NCBI RefSeq assembly: GCF_014640675.1
Contig: NZ_BMHK01000004.1
Coordinates: forward strand, 134,620 to 198,619
Length of the DNA: 64,000 bases
DNA from: Novosphingobium endophyticum
GTDB taxonomy: Bacteria; Pseudomonadota; Alphaproteobacteria; Sphingomonadales; Sphingomonadaceae
Reading direction: 5' to 3'
Shown: piece by piece, positions 33,516 to 43,647 of the stretch
How the letters are laid out: the number at the start of each line of letters is the position of its first letter
Numbering within the stretch: position 1 is the first letter of the stretch
The notes under the pieces: generated by a model
What the model was told of the DNA's origin: nothing
What the model saw: only the letters and a program-made list of their open reading frames with translations
The model's database searches: none
Made by a program: the position numbers and the translations under genes

Positions 33516-35219
33516 TTGCACGCCGAGATTCCCTACCTGCGCGAAATACTGATCTTCCTCGCTGCGGCGGGACTGATCATGCCTCTGGTCCGCAAGCTGC
33601 GAATCAGCCCGGTGCTGGGGTTCCTGTGCATCGGCCTTCTGATCGGCCCCTACGGCCTCGGGCGCCTGACCGCGCTGGTTCCCGGCCTGGAACTGATTGT
33701 CATCACCGAGACGGACGGGATCGAGGCGATAGGCGAACTGGGCGTCGTGTTCCTGCTCTTCAGCATCGGGCTGGAAATGTCATTTCGCCAGATCTGGACA
33801 ATGCGCAAGGACGTCTTCGGCCTGGGTTCCGCGCAGATTCTTGCCAGTGCCGCGGTGATCGGCGCCATCGCCCATTTCCTGGACACAGGCCTGCCGGCGG
33901 CCATCCTGCTGGGGCTGTGCTTGGCGCTGTCGTCCACGGCAATCGTCATGCAGCATTTGTCGGAACAATTGCGCCTCAGTTCGTCCGCGGGCCGGACCGC
34001 GTTCGGCATTCTCCTCATGCAGGACCTGGCGGTCGTGCCGATCCTCTTCCTGGTCGGTGTTTTCGCCGGGCAGACCGTGACGGCGGCCGGCGCGGCCCTG
34101 ATGGCCTTTGCCGAGGCCGCGGCCGTCATCCTTGCAATCTTCCTGGTGGGCCAGTTCCTCGTCCGTCCGCTGCTCCGCTACGCCGGAGCGAGCGGCAGCC
34201 AGGAGCTGTTCATGGCCTGCGTTCTGCTCCTCATCCTGGGAACCTCGGCGCTTACCGCGATGACGGGACTGTCGATGGCGCTTGGCGCCTTCCTGGCGGG
34301 GCTCATATTCTCGGCCACCGAATACCGGCATCAGATCCACAACGACATAGAGCCGTTCAAGGGACTCCTGCTCGCGCTGTTCTTCATCTCAGTGGGCATG
34401 CGGCTCGACATCGCCGCCGTCTGGGACGGTATCTGGCTGGTGTTCCTCGCGGCGGGGGCGCTCATGGCGCTCAAGGCGGCTATCCTGTTCCTCCTTGTCC
34501 GTGTGCGGGGATACTCGACCGCCATCGCAGCGGAAGTCGCCATACTCCTGGCCGAGGGAGGTGAGTTCGCGCTGATCGCCGTCTCCGCCGGTTTGATGGC
34601 CGGCGTACTGTCCTACGGGACCGCGCAGTTCGTGGTGCTCGTCGTGGTGGTCACCATGTTCGCGGCGCCCGGCCTGGCCTTCGCGGGCCGCCGGATCGGC
34701 AGCAGGCTTGCCGCGCGCAACGCGGGCGACAAGCTGGAGCCGGACGACCGGGCAGCGGAGAACCGGGTGGTGATCGGCGGATTCGGACGGGTGGGCAGAA
34801 TGATCGGGAAGATTCTGGAGGACCAGCGCATTTCCTACATGGCGGTCGATTGCGACGCCGATCTGGTGGCGCGCGAACGCAACGCGGGAGTGCCGATCCA
34901 TTTCGGGAACGCGAGCAACGACCGGCTACTGGGGCAGATCGGCGTAAGCAACGCCATCGCCTTTGTCTCGACCATCGATCAGCGCGGCGACGCCGAGGCC
35001 GTGGTCAAAGCGCTTCGCAAGTCGCATCCGCACTTGCCGATCTTTGCGCGGGCCAAGGACCCCGCCCACGCCCGCGCGCTGCTGAACAGTGGCGCGACCC
35101 TGGCGATTCCCGAGACGACCGAGGCCAGTCTGCAGCTTTCGGAAGCCCTGCTCCAGGCTGCTGGACTGCCGGAGGAGGTCGCGGGTTTGATCATCGAGCA
35201 GGAGCGCTCCGAAACCTGA
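33516..35219 (+). CDS. Kef-type monovalent cation:proton antiporter (CPA2)
   Basis: This 567-residue inner-membrane protein has 12 to 13 helices in the first about 390 residues (Na/H exchanger fold, with LGVVFLLFSIGLEM and ALGAFLAGLIFS motifs). A C-terminal RCK/TrkA-N domain contains NRVVIGGFGRVGRMIG, a Rossmann NAD(H)-binding motif. It probably exports K+ or Na+ in exchange for protons. AGAGGAG lies six bases before the TTG at 33516 (MHAEIPYLRE). This fits the family N-terminus better than the TTG at 33447, whose extra residues do not look like membrane protein. Confidence 0.9.
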   Translation: MHAEIPYLREILIFLAAAGLIMPLVRKLRISPVLGFLCIGLLIGPYGLGRLTALVPGLELIVITETDGIEAIGELGVVFLLFSIGLEMSFRQIWTMRKDVFGLGSAQILASAAVIGAIAHFLDTGLPAAILLGLCLALSSTAIVMQHLSEQLRLSSSAGRTAFGILLMQDLAVVPILFLVGVFAGQTVTAAGAALMAFAEAAAVILAIFLVGQFLVRPLLRYAGASGSQELFMACVLLLILGTSALTAMTGLSMALGAFLAGLIFSATEYRHQIHNDIEPFKGLLLALFFISVGMRLDIAAVWDGIWLVFLAAGALMALKAAILFLLVRVRGYSTAIAAEVAILLAEGGEFALIAVSAGLMAGVLSYGTAQFVVLVVVVTMFAAPGLAFAGRRIGSRLAARNAGDKLEPDDRAAENRVVIGGFGRVGRMIGKILEDQRISYMAVDCDADLVARERNAGVPIHFGNASNDRLLGQIGVSNAIAFVSTIDQRGDAEAVVKALRKSHPHLPIFARAKDPAHARALLNSGATLAIPETTEASLQLSEALLQAAGLPEEVAGLIIEQERSET

Positions 35220-35286
35220 CATGACGGCGGCGGCTGCCTGTCCCTCGCCGCGCCGCGTCATTCCCCGGCCTGCCGGACTATCCGCA

Positions 35287-36027
35287 TCATTGTGGTTTGC
35301 CGGGCAGATGAAGCGAGGCGAAGACCGGCAGATGGTCGGAACCTACCGCGGAAGCAGGGCTGTGATGGACATGCGTGCCATGCACTTCCCAATGTGCCGA
35401 AACGATGATGCGATCAAGGCTGGCGATCGGGCGCCGCGCGGGAAAGCTGCGCCCCGGCGCGAGTATCCGCCACTGCTCGTCGAATTCGCGAAGGCAGCCG
35501 CCGCGCTGCGCCCATTCGTTGAGATCGCCCATCATCACCGTCGGACAGTGATGGTCGCATTCCGAGATGTGCGAAAGCACGCTGCGCACCTGATGCCGCC
35601 GCCGCAGGCCCGACAGGTCGAGATGCATGCCGACCACCCGCAACCGCCGGCCTTCGATCATAAGGTCGGCGCGGATGGCACCGCGCGGCTCCAGCACCGG
35701 CAGCGGTACGGGCGCCGCCTCGACGAGATCAATGCCCTTGCGCACGAGGATGGCATTGCCGTGCCAACCCAGGCTGTCGGGCTTCATCGACAGGGGAACG
35801 GGATGATAATCGGTCGCGTCGTGGATCGCATCGAGCGGCAGGGCGGCCATCCTGCGACCAAAGCGGCGGTCCACTTCCTGCAAGGCCACGACATCGGCAT
35901 CGACTTCCAGCAGGATACGCAGGATACGCTCATGATCGCGCCGCCGGTCGAGCCCGACCGCCTTGTGGATGTTGTAGCTCGCAACCTTGATCTTCACGCC
36001 CGGTCCCGCCGATGATGGGGCGTCCAT
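35287..36027 (-). CDS. Endonuclease/exonuclease/phosphatase family hydrolase
   Basis: The EEP fold is seen as KVASYNIHKAVGLDRRR, DADVVALQEVD (metal-site Glu), MGDLNEW (Asp-Leu-Asn) and GSDHLPVFASL (catalytic Asp-His). Members cleave nucleic acid or phosphoester head groups, and the substrate here is unknown. The frame continues to a TTG at 36135 that overlaps the prfC stop, but the extra residues are unlike the family. The ATG at 36027 or a GTG at 35997 (just before KIKVASYNIH) is more likely. The gene follows prfC closely and may share its transcript. Confidence 0.83.
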   Translation of the reverse strand: MDAPSSAGPGVKIKVASYNIHKAVGLDRRRDHERILRILLEVDADVVALQEVDRRFGRRMAALPLDAIHDATDYHPVPLSMKPDSLGWHGNAILVRKGIDLVEAAPVPLPVLEPRGAIRADLMIEGRRLRVVGMHLDLSGLRRRHQVRSVLSHISECDHHCPTVMMGDLNEWAQRGGCLREFDEQWRILAPGRSFPARRPIASLDRIIVSAHWEVHGTHVHHSPASAVGSDHLPVFASLHLPGKPQ

Positions 36028-36131
36028 GGTAACGCCGGGGAGCACGGCTGTCCCCCAAGTCTTCGCGATACCGGCCCGATAAAATGGATCAATCCCCGAT
36101 CCCGCCCGCGGTTCCAACCTGACGGGAAAGC

Positions 36132-37655
36132 TCAACGCTCCTTGGTGGCGCTGAAGGTCAGGTCGGGATTGCGTTCCTGCTGGTAGCCGACGTCCCAGGC
36201 GGACTTGGCCATGAACACCGGATCGCCGTCGCGGTCGCGCGCGAGGTTCATCTTGTTGAACGCGGCAAAGTCATCGAGCGCCTTGTCCGCGCCCTTGAGC
36301 CAGCGGGCTGTGTCGAAGGGTGAGGCCTCCAGCATCGCCTCGACCTTGTACTCCGCCTCGAGACGCGAAATCAGCACGTCGAGCTGGAGCTGGCCGACGA
36401 CGCCGACGATCCATTGCGAGCCGATCTCCGGGTAGAACACCTGGATCACGCCCTCTTCCGAAAGATCGTCCAGCGCTTTCCTGAGCTGCTTGGTCTTGGT
36501 CGGATCCTTCAGGGCGACGCGGCGCAGGATTTCGGGCGCGAAGTTGGGCAGGCCGGTAAAGCGGATCTGGTTCTTCTCCGACAGGGTATCGCCCACGCGC
36601 AGGGTGCCGTGATTGGGGATGCCGATGATGTCGCCCGGCTCGGCGCTGTCGGCAATCTCGCGGTCCTGCGCGAAGAACAGGATCGGTGAGTGCACCGCGA
36701 TCGGCTTGCCCAGTCCCGAGGGCGTCAGCTTCATGCCGCGCTTGAAAGTACCCGAGACCAGCCGCATGAAGGCAATGCGGTCGCGGTGCATGGGGTCCAT
36801 GTTGGCCTGGACCTTGAAGATGAAGCCGGTGACTTCCTTGTGATCGGGCTCGACCGGTCCCGCCTCGGTGGGCTGCGGGCGCGGCGGGGGAGCGAACCTG
36901 GCGATGGCGTCGATCAATTCGACGACGCCGAAGTTCTTGAGCGCGGAGCCGAAATAGACCGGCGTCAGGTCGCCGCCGCGATAGGCCTCCAGATCGAACT
37001 CGGGATAGCCCGCCTGCGCCAGCTCGATTTCTTCCGCGACATCGTCAGGCAGAACTACGTTCTCGTCGACCTTGCCGAGGAATTCCTTGCTGCCGCCTTC
37101 GGGCCGGCTGACCTTGCCGGTACCGAGATCGAGAATGCCCTGGAACAGGCCGCCCATGCCGACCGGCCACGACATCGGGCAGACGTCGAGCGCAAGCATA
37201 TCCGCCACCTCGTCGAGCAGGTCGAAGCAGGCGCGGCCCTCGCGGTCGACCTTGTTGATGAAGGTGATGATAGGCACCGAGCGCAACCGGCAGACTTCGA
37301 AGAGCTTGCGGGTCTGCGGCTCGATGCCCTTGGCCGCGTCGATCACCATGATCGCCGAGTCCACCGCCGTCAGCGTGCGGTAGGTGTCTTCCGAGAAGTC
37401 CTCGTGACCCGGCGTGTCGAGCAGGTTGAACGTGATCCCGTCGCGTTCGAAAGTCATCACCGAGCTGGTCACCGAGATGCCCCGCTGCTGCTCGATCTTC
37501 ATCCAGTCCGACCGCGCACGCCGCGCCTGCCCGCGCGCCTTGACCTCGCCGGCGAGATGGATCGCGCCGCCCTGGAGCAGCAGCTTTTCGGTCAGCGTGG
37601 TCTTGCCCGCGTCGGGGTGAGAGATGATGGCGAAGGTACGACGAGATGCGGTCAT
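36132..37655 (-). CDS. prfC: Peptide chain release factor 3
   Basis: RF3 is a GTPase that removes RF1/RF2 from the ribosome after termination. The 507 residues have the G1 loop SHPDAGKTTLTE near residue 11, the G2 region RGISVTSSV, G3 DTPGHEDFSEDTYR and G4 NKVDRE. Domain 2 and the RF3-specific C-terminal domain (EAMLEASPFDTARWLKG) follow. The ATG at 37655 gives MTASRRTFAIISHPDAG, the family start. The EEP hydrolase gene lies directly downstream. Confidence 0.96.
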   Translation of the reverse strand: MTASRRTFAIISHPDAGKTTLTEKLLLQGGAIHLAGEVKARGQARRARSDWMKIEQQRGISVTSSVMTFERDGITFNLLDTPGHEDFSEDTYRTLTAVDSAIMVIDAAKGIEPQTRKLFEVCRLRSVPIITFINKVDREGRACFDLLDEVADMLALDVCPMSWPVGMGGLFQGILDLGTGKVSRPEGGSKEFLGKVDENVVLPDDVAEEIELAQAGYPEFDLEAYRGGDLTPVYFGSALKNFGVVELIDAIARFAPPPRPQPTEAGPVEPDHKEVTGFIFKVQANMDPMHRDRIAFMRLVSGTFKRGMKLTPSGLGKPIAVHSPILFFAQDREIADSAEPGDIIGIPNHGTLRVGDTLSEKNQIRFTGLPNFAPEILRRVALKDPTKTKQLRKALDDLSEEGVIQVFYPEIGSQWIVGVVGQLQLDVLISRLEAEYKVEAMLEASPFDTARWLKGADKALDDFAAFNKMNLARDRDGDPVFMAKSAWDVGYQQERNPDLTFSATKER

Positions 37656-37787
37656 GCCCGCGCCTTTACGGGCGTGCGGGCGCCACTGCAACGCTTGTCC
37701 GTCCAGCACTCTCGCGCGACGCGACGTAGGAGATCGCCGGGGCCGAGGATTGCCGGCCCCGTTCCCAACGCCGGCTACGTCCTGACC

Positions 37788-40202
37788 TTAGCCCCGCAGC
37801 ACGGCTCCGAACTTGGCGGCGGCGGCTGTCACCTTGTCGGTGATCGCCTTCAGGTCTTCCTCACGGTAGCTCTTATCGACCGGCTGCAGCGTCACTTCGA
37901 GCGCGAGCGACTTCTGCCCTTCCGGCACGCCCGCGCCGCGAAAGTCGTCGAACAGGCGGGCCAAGACGATGTTGGCCTTGTCCGCCCCCTGCACCGCGCG
38001 CACGAGATCGCCCGAGGGAGTCTCGACGGGGACAAGGAACGCATAGTCGCGCTTCACCGCCTGTAGCGCCGGCGGCGCGTAATGGGCGCGCGCAAAGGCC
38101 GCCGCGCCCTTTCTGGCGGGAATGGCGTCGAGATGGATCTCAGCCAGCGCGACCGGACCGTCGATATCGAACTGCCTTGCGACCTTTGGATGCAGCATGC
38201 CGAAGCGCGCCAGCACGTTCTTCGGTCCCAGCCGCAGCGTCGCCGACTGGCCGGGATGGTACTGCGGCCCGGCCGCGCCCATGACCTGCAGTCTTTCGAC
38301 CGGAGCGCCCGCCTCGGCAAGAAGGGCAAGAACTTCACCCTTCGCATCGAAGGCGTCGAATGTGGCCGGCTTGCCCGTGGCCCAGCCGCGCGGGGTCTTT
38401 TCCCCGGCCAGCACGAAGCCCAGCGTCAGGCGCTCGTCGCTCATCCCGGCCTCGCCGCGCAGATAGCGGCGGCCCAGCTCGAACAGGCGCAGGCCGGATG
38501 CCCCACGGTCGAAATTGCGGCGCACGGCCGAAAGCAGGCCCGGCAGCAGCGAGGGGCGCATGGCCTTCATGTCCTCGCTGATCGGGTTGGCGAGGATCCA
38601 GAGGCCGCCGTTGCCTTCTGCGAAGACACTCGCCTCTGCTTCAGGGATGAAGGACCAGGTCACCGCCTCGTGCATTCCGCGCACGGCGGCGGCGCGGCGC
38701 ACGCGCCTTTCGAGCTTCTGCATCGGCGTGGCAGTGGGGCGCGCAACGCCGTCGGCACGCGGCAGGGGAACGCTCGCGACCTTGTCGAGGCCGTGGATGC
38801 GCACCACTTCCTCGACAATATCGGCGGCGCCGTCGATGTCCGGCCGCCAGCCGGGAACGGTGACGGCCCACGCCTCGCCGAATCCGGCCTGCCCGGCGAC
38901 GACCGAGAAACCGAGGGCTTCGAGAATGCGCTGCTGCTCGTCCGCCGGCACGGCCACGCCGCCGAGCCTCTCTGTCAGCGAGGGGGCGAAATGGACGATC
39001 TTCGGAGTGGCCGGCGGCGCACCCGCGCGCACCACGTGCGACGCCTCTCCGCCGCAGATCATCTGGATTAGCGCGGTGAGGTAATCCAGCCCGGTATCGA
39101 GGAACTGCGGATCGATACCGCGCTCGAAGCGGCTACGCGCGTCGGAGGTCAGGTTGAGCTTGCGGCCCGTTTTGGCGATGCGCACGGGATCGAAATACGC
39201 GATCTCGAGCAGGACATCGGTGGTTTCCTCCGAACATCCCGAATGCTCGCCCCCCATGATGCCGGCAATGTCGTGAACTCCGGTATCGTCGGCGATCACC
39301 GTCATCTCGCCATCGAGAGTGTAGGTCTTCTCGTTGAGCGCCACGACGGTCTCCCCCTCGCGCGCGCGGCGGGCGACGACCGGGCCGTTCAGCCGGGCAA
39401 GGTCATAGGCGTGCGCCGGGCGGCCATGGCCGAGCATCAGGTAATTGGTAATGTCGACAAGCGCAGAGATCGGGCGCTGGCCCGCCGACAGGAGCTGGTC
39501 CTGAAGCCACTGCGGCGACGGGCCGTCCTTCACGCCCCTGATGACGCGGCCGTAGAAGGCCGGGCAGCCTTCCGGATCGTCGGTGCGAATCTCCACGGGG
39601 CACGGGAACGCGCCTTCTACCGGCTCCACCGCGAGCGGCTTGAGCGTGCCGAGACCGGCGGCGGCGAGGTCGCGGGCGATACCGAACAGGCCCATGCAGT
39701 CGGGACGGTTGGGCGTGATCGCCACTTCGATGATCGGGCTTGCGCCATGATACTGCGCGAAGGGCATGCCGACCGGCGCGTCTTTGGACAGTTCGATGAT
39801 GCCGTCATGGTCCTCGCCGAGTTCCAGCTCGCGCGTGGAGCACATCATGCCGTTCGATTCGACGCCGCGAATGGCCGACTTCTTCAGAACCATGCCGTTG
39901 GCGGGAACAACGGCGCCGGGCAGGCCCAGCACCCCGACAAGGCCCTCGCGCGCATTGGGCGCGCCGCACACGACCTGCAGCGGCTTACCCTCGCCGGTGT
40001 CGACCGCAAGCACCTGCAGCTTGTCGGCATCGGGATGGCGCGCGGCGGTCAGGACCCTGGCGATGCGGAAGCCGGCAAGCCGCGCCGCCGGATCCTCCAC
40101 GCCTTCGACTTCGATGCCGATGGCATTGAGCGTGGCGGCGACCTCATCGACCGTCGCCTCGGTGTCCAGATAGCGCTTGAGCCAGGAGAGCGAGAATTTC
40201 AT
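37788..40202 (-). CDS. pheT: Phenylalanine--tRNA ligase, beta subunit
   Basis: The 804 residues are the usual length of bacterial PheT, which forms the (alpha-beta)2 enzyme with PheS. The N-terminal tRNA-binding OB-fold is seen in DADKLQVLAVDTGEGKPLQV. B3/B4 domains and the anticodon-binding FDX-ACB domain (YAPPALQAVKRDYAFLVP and the C-terminal TLQPVDKSYREEDLKAI) are present. The ATG at 40202 gives MKFSLSWLKRYLDT, the standard start, 17 bases after pheS. Confidence 0.97.
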   Translation of the reverse strand: MKFSLSWLKRYLDTEATVDEVAATLNAIGIEVEGVEDPAARLAGFRIARVLTAARHPDADKLQVLAVDTGEGKPLQVVCGAPNAREGLVGVLGLPGAVVPANGMVLKKSAIRGVESNGMMCSTRELELGEDHDGIIELSKDAPVGMPFAQYHGASPIIEVAITPNRPDCMGLFGIARDLAAAGLGTLKPLAVEPVEGAFPCPVEIRTDDPEGCPAFYGRVIRGVKDGPSPQWLQDQLLSAGQRPISALVDITNYLMLGHGRPAHAYDLARLNGPVVARRAREGETVVALNEKTYTLDGEMTVIADDTGVHDIAGIMGGEHSGCSEETTDVLLEIAYFDPVRIAKTGRKLNLTSDARSRFERGIDPQFLDTGLDYLTALIQMICGGEASHVVRAGAPPATPKIVHFAPSLTERLGGVAVPADEQQRILEALGFSVVAGQAGFGEAWAVTVPGWRPDIDGAADIVEEVVRIHGLDKVASVPLPRADGVARPTATPMQKLERRVRRAAAVRGMHEAVTWSFIPEAEASVFAEGNGGLWILANPISEDMKAMRPSLLPGLLSAVRRNFDRGASGLRLFELGRRYLRGEAGMSDERLTLGFVLAGEKTPRGWATGKPATFDAFDAKGEVLALLAEAGAPVERLQVMGAAGPQYHPGQSATLRLGPKNVLARFGMLHPKVARQFDIDGPVALAEIHLDAIPARKGAAAFARAHYAPPALQAVKRDYAFLVPVETPSGDLVRAVQGADKANIVLARLFDDFRGAGVPEGQKSLALEVTLQPVDKSYREEDLKAITDKVTAAAAKFGAVLRG

Positions 40203-40219
40203 GCGTTCTTTCCTTCCGC

Positions 40220-41320
40220 TCAGGCAGGCGTACCGACGCCGCCCGAAAGGGTCGGCACGTCGAGGGCGGAAAATCCGTAGTGGGAGAGCCAGCGCACGTC
40301 GCCGTCGAAGAATGCGCGCAAATCGTCCATGCCGTACTTGAGCATGGCGAGGCGGTCGACGCCGACGCCGAAGGCGAAGCCCTGCCATTCATCGGGGTCG
40401 AGCCCCCCGAACTCGATCACGCGGCGGTTGACCATGCCGCTGCCCAGCACTTCCATCCATCCCTGGCTGCCGCCGACGACGCGCTTGCCGTCAACCAGCG
40501 TATAGCCGACGTCCACTTCCACCGAAGGCTCGGTGAAGGGGAAGTAGCTGGGGCGCAGGCGCAGGACGATGTCCTCGCGCTCGAAGAAGGCCTTGAGGAA
40601 AGTTTCCAGCGTCCACTTGAGGTGGCCCAGATGGATGTCCCGGTCGATCACCAGCGCTTCGATCTGGTGGAACATGGGCGTATGCGTGGCGTCGCTGTCC
40701 GAACGATAGACACGCCCCGGCGCAATGATCCTGAGCGGCGCGCCTCCCGGATTTTCCTTCACGGATGCCAGCATCGTGCGGATCTGCACCGGCGAGGTAT
40801 GCGTGCGCAGAAGCATCTCCCGCCCGGCCTCGTTGTGATCCGGGAAATAGAATGTGTCATGCATCGCGCGCGCCGGATGCGTTTCGGGCATGTTGAGCGC
40901 GGTGAAGTTGTGCCAGTCGTCCTCGATCTCGGGTCCGGTCGCGACCGCAAAGCCCATGTCGGCGAAGATCTCGGCCAGTTCGTCCATGACCTGCGAAACG
41001 GGATGAACCGAGCCCACCGGCTGCTCCGGCGCAGGCAGCGTAAGGTCGATGGTCTCCGACGCCAGCCGGGCTTCGAGCGCGGCGGCTTCCAGCGCGTCCT
41101 TGCGTTCGGTCAGCGCTTCGGTGACGCTTTCGCGAAGCCCGTGGATTCGGGGGCCTTCGAGCTTGCGCTCTTCTGGACTCATCCTGCCGAGTGTCTTGAG
41201 CAGGCCGGAGATCGACCCCTGCTTACCGAGAAACTCGACCCGCAGCGCCTCCAGCGTGTCAAGATCGGTTGCTTCCGCGATCCGCGAAAGCGCCTCCTTG
41301 GCGGTTGCTGCGTAATCCAA
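40220..41320 (-). CDS. pheS: Phenylalanine--tRNA ligase, alpha subunit
   Basis: This 366-residue class II aminoacyl-tRNA synthetase subunit has an N-terminal coiled coil ([20 protein letters not shown]) and motif 2 around [19 protein letters not shown]. Motif 3 is [19 protein letters not shown], and the family phrase GSHPVSQ-like [12 protein letters not shown] is near residue 110. The TTG at 41320 gives a protein of usual length; the longer frame adds residues with no family match. An AraC-type gene lies between it and rplT, unlike the usual rpmI-rplT-pheS-pheT order. Confidence 0.95.
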   Translation of the reverse strand: MDYAATAKEALSRIAEATDLDTLEALRVEFLGKQGSISGLLKTLGRMSPEERKLEGPRIHGLRESVTEALTERKDALEAAALEARLASETIDLTLPAPEQPVGSVHPVSQVMDELAEIFADMGFAVATGPEIEDDWHNFTALNMPETHPARAMHDTFYFPDHNEAGREMLLRTHTSPVQIRTMLASVKENPGGAPLRIIAPGRVYRSDSDATHTPMFHQIEALVIDRDIHLGHLKWTLETFLKAFFEREDIVLRLRPSYFPFTEPSVEVDVGYTLVDGKRVVGGSQGWMEVLGSGMVNRRVIEFGGLDPDEWQGFAFGVGVDRLAMLKYGMDDLRAFFDGDVRWLSHYGFSALDVPTLSGGVGTPA

Positions 41321-41410
41321 GTGCCGTCTGCCTGCTGTTGCTGGTATCGAGCCGCGGTCCTTAGGCAGATCGAGGCGGAATCGCAACGGAGAGAAGGATA
41401 GGCTTGCCGG

Positions 41411-42313
41411 TCAAGCCGCCCGGTTGTCCTCGGGCCAGGCGCTGTCGGGCACCCACTCGCGCGCGCGTTCCTTCAGGTAGAGCACCCGTTCGCGCATCAT
41501 CGGCTCCGAGACGGGCTTGGCCAATTGGTGATACTGGGTCGGCGTCATACCCATGAACTCATGGAAATCCCGCACGAACTGAGCCTGATCGTGGTAGGTC
41601 GGGTCCATCGCTCCGATCCATTTCAGCGACGGATCGAGCGTGAAGCGGGCCAGGCTGCGCATGAAGCGGTGGCGGCGCAGCACCATCTTGGGCGCAAAGC
41701 CGAAGGCCCTTTTGCAAAGCCGCTCCAACGTGCGGCGGCTCAGCCCCACGCGATCGCCCAACTGCGCCACTGTCTCGATTTCCGGATCGAAGAGCGCTAT
41801 GTGGATTTTCGCGATCTTGTCCACCGCCGGATCGTCGACCGACTCGACCGCTTCGAAGAAGCTCGTCAGACGCTTAAACTCGCCATCGGGGTCAGCTTCC
41901 TGGCCGAACAGCGTCTCGGCAAGCGGTCGGAACTTCTCGAAAGCGGGAGTGCTCCTGCCGTCGAACAACCCGTTGGTATACCGGTCCGCCGGTTCGCCGA
42001 TCAGCTCGGCCCAGCCGGACGGGTGGATCACCGCGCCCCACTGCCGCACGCTTCCCGTCCTCAGGTAGATTTCCTGGGTTCGCGGCCCCGCAACGGAGAA
42101 CTGGCAGCCCCCGACCTGCGCGCTGCCGCCGGGGTTCGCCACGGCTGGCGGCGCATGGCTGAAGCGAAAGGTCGCCCAGTCCGGGAACACGAAGTCCTCC
42201 ACAAGCCCATCGCCGTCGACTTCGATTTCGAGAAGAAAAACCCCGGCGAAATAGCGATGCAGCCCTGGTGAGAGGCGCATGTATTTCACAGAGGTCCGGC
42301 AGCCCGGGAACAT
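41411..42313 (-). CDS. AraC-family-like transcriptional regulator
   Basis: The 300 residues end in an AraC-type pair of helix-turn-helices: VAQLGDRVGLSRRTLERLCKR (about 190-215), then FVRDFHEFMGMTPTQYHQL (about 250-270). The N-terminal part is a sensing domain without a recognisable ligand motif. AGGAAGG lies five bases before the ATG at 42313, so that start is preferred to the ones above and below. It stands between rplT and pheS in the same direction, after a strong hairpin. It resembles the AraC-type gene at 44629 in architecture. Confidence 0.88.
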   Translation of the reverse strand: MFPGCRTSVKYMRLSPGLHRYFAGVFLLEIEVDGDGLVEDFVFPDWATFRFSHAPPAVANPGGSAQVGGCQFSVAGPRTQEIYLRTGSVRQWGAVIHPSGWAELIGEPADRYTNGLFDGRSTPAFEKFRPLAETLFGQEADPDGEFKRLTSFFEAVESVDDPAVDKIAKIHIALFDPEIETVAQLGDRVGLSRRTLERLCKRAFGFAPKMVLRRHRFMRSLARFTLDPSLKWIGAMDPTYHDQAQFVRDFHEFMGMTPTQYHQLAKPVSEPMMRERVLYLKERAREWVPDSAWPEDNRAA

Positions 42314-42364
42314 TCGCTTCCTTCCTGACTGGTACCGGCAGCCTAGTCCAAAGGCGCACAGGCG

Positions 42365-42406
42365 CAAGAAAATGGGCGCGGATTCGAAAATCCGCGCCCA
42401 TTTTCT
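42365..42406 (-). terminator. Terminator after rplT
   Basis: A perfect 19-bp inverted repeat encloses a 4-base loop (TTCG on the minus strand). Arms begin AAGAAAATGGGCGCGG and end CCCATTTTCTT. It lies 44 bases past the rplT stop and should stop rpmI-rplT transcription before the AraC-type gene. It may also act on the plus strand. Confidence 0.85.
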
Positions 42407-42449
42407 TTGGGATATAGAGGCCCTCAGGCCCCAATCAACGCTGCCGCGA

Positions 42450-42809
42450 TCAGGCCGGCAACGCGGCCTTCGCCTGAGCGATGACCGCGGAGAAAACTCC
42501 GCCCTCGTTCATCGCGAGGTCCGCCATGGTCTTGCGGTCCAGTTCGATGCCGGCGAGCTTGGCGCCGTGGATGAACTGCGAATAGGTCAGCCCTTCGGCG
42601 CGGACGGCAGCGTTGATGCGCTGAATCCAGAGCGCGCGGAAAGTCCGCTTCTTAACCTTGCGGTCGCGATAGGCGTACTGACCGGCCTTTTCGACGGCCT
42701 GGCGTGCGACGCGGATCGTGTTCTTGCGGCGGCCGCGGTAACCCTTGGCCTGATCCAGAATCCGCTTGTGCTTGGCGCGCGTGGTGACGCCACGTTTGAT
42801 GCGGGGCAT
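42450..42809 (-). CDS. rplT: 50S ribosomal protein L20
   Basis: This 119-residue basic protein has the conserved L20 start [19 protein letters not shown] and the RNA-binding [21 protein letters not shown] segment. L20 binds 23S rRNA early in assembly and in many bacteria represses its own operon. It starts 17 bases after rpmI and is followed by a 19-bp hairpin. Confidence 0.99.
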   Translation of the reverse strand: MPRIKRGVTTRAKHKRILDQAKGYRGRRKNTIRVARQAVEKAGQYAYRDRKVKKRTFRALWIQRINAAVRAEGLTYSQFIHGAKLAGIELDRKTMADLAMNEGGVFSAVIAQAKAALPA

Positions 42810-42826
42810 TGGCTAGTACTCCTGTC

Positions 42827-43030
42827 TCAGTTGAGCCCGTAGGGCGCCCACTTCTTGATCGTCTTGGCATCGGCGTCGGAAATGACCTCGGTGCCGCGAT
42901 TCTGGCGGATGTACTTGCCGTTATGGCTGATCAGGCGGTGGCGCTTTCCGGCGACGCCGTGCTTCACCTTGCCGGTGGCGGTGAGCTTGAAACGCTTTTT
43001 CACGCCGCTCTTGGTCTTCAACTTGGGCAT
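42827..43030 (-). CDS. rpmI: 50S ribosomal protein L35
   Basis: The 67 residues show the L35 pattern [15 protein letters not shown] and [16 protein letters not shown] sits just before the ATG. infC, which usually precedes rpmI, is not present upstream here. The promoter must lie in the about 165-base gap before the gene at 43199. Confidence 0.98.
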   Translation of the reverse strand: MPKLKTKSGVKKRFKLTATGKVKHGVAGKRHRLISHNGKYIRQNRGTEVISDADAKTIKKWAPYGLN

Positions 43031-43198
43031 TTTCGTCTCCTGTTCTCAGGACACGTCCCGCCGACCGTGGCAGCCCTTGATGGCCAGGCCGACGCGTCGA
43101 ATCCCCGCAGTAAGGAATCCGTCCGTGTCGTTTGAAGGACGCGCCCTTAGTGCTAAGCCCGCACAAAGGCAAGCCCGGATAACCCGCGCCGAACCGGG

Positions 43199-43633
43199 TC
43201 ACGCACCATTGCGCAAGCTGGAAAACGCGCTCAGCCGCTCATCGCGCAGCCACGCGAGGAAGTCCCCCGAGGGAATGGCGCGAGCCCCAGCGGGCAGGGG
43301 GATGCGCCACCGGTAGATCTGCACGACCTGCCGCGCACCGCGATCGGTCAGGGCGCGGAGGGCCACGCGCCTGTATTCGCCGCCCTCATAGCGATCGAGC
43401 AGAGCGCGTTCGCCGGTCCTCAGATCCACAGCGCAGAGCGATCCGCGTACGCGCTGCGGGGCCTTGCCCGCGACCAGCACGGGAAACCAGCCGTCGCCGC
43501 CACGAACGGCAAATATCCGCCCCGGAACGCTCGCGGGTTCGACCGACACGAGCCGCCGTTCAATCCAGCGCCCCATGCGGGTGGACGCTTCCGGCTGCAG
43601 CGTGCCGTACGCGAAGAGGCACATCCGGGGCAT
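43199..43633 (-). CDS. Gamma-glutamylcyclotransferase-like (AIG2/GGCT) protein
   Basis: This 144-residue protein has the GGCT fold entry motif LFAYGTLQ, VPGRIFAVRGGDGWFPVLV and the acidic residue in LDRYEGGEYRRV. Members form 5-oxoproline from gamma-glutamyl compounds or act on related amines; the exact substrate is not visible. Two starts are possible (ATG at 43633, or 43624 giving MCLFAYGTL). It starts 14 bases after the phosphatase gene and probably shares its transcript. The fused 5-oxoprolinase-type gene at 25882 acts on a related metabolite class, but there is no proof of a link. Confidence 0.85.
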   Translation of the reverse strand: MPRMCLFAYGTLQPEASTRMGRWIERRLVSVEPASVPGRIFAVRGGDGWFPVLVAGKAPQRVRGSLCAVDLRTGERALLDRYEGGEYRRVALRALTDRGARQVVQIYRWRIPLPAGARAIPSGDFLAWLRDERLSAFSSLRNGA

Positions 43634-43647
43634 CGCGCGCCGGTGGC

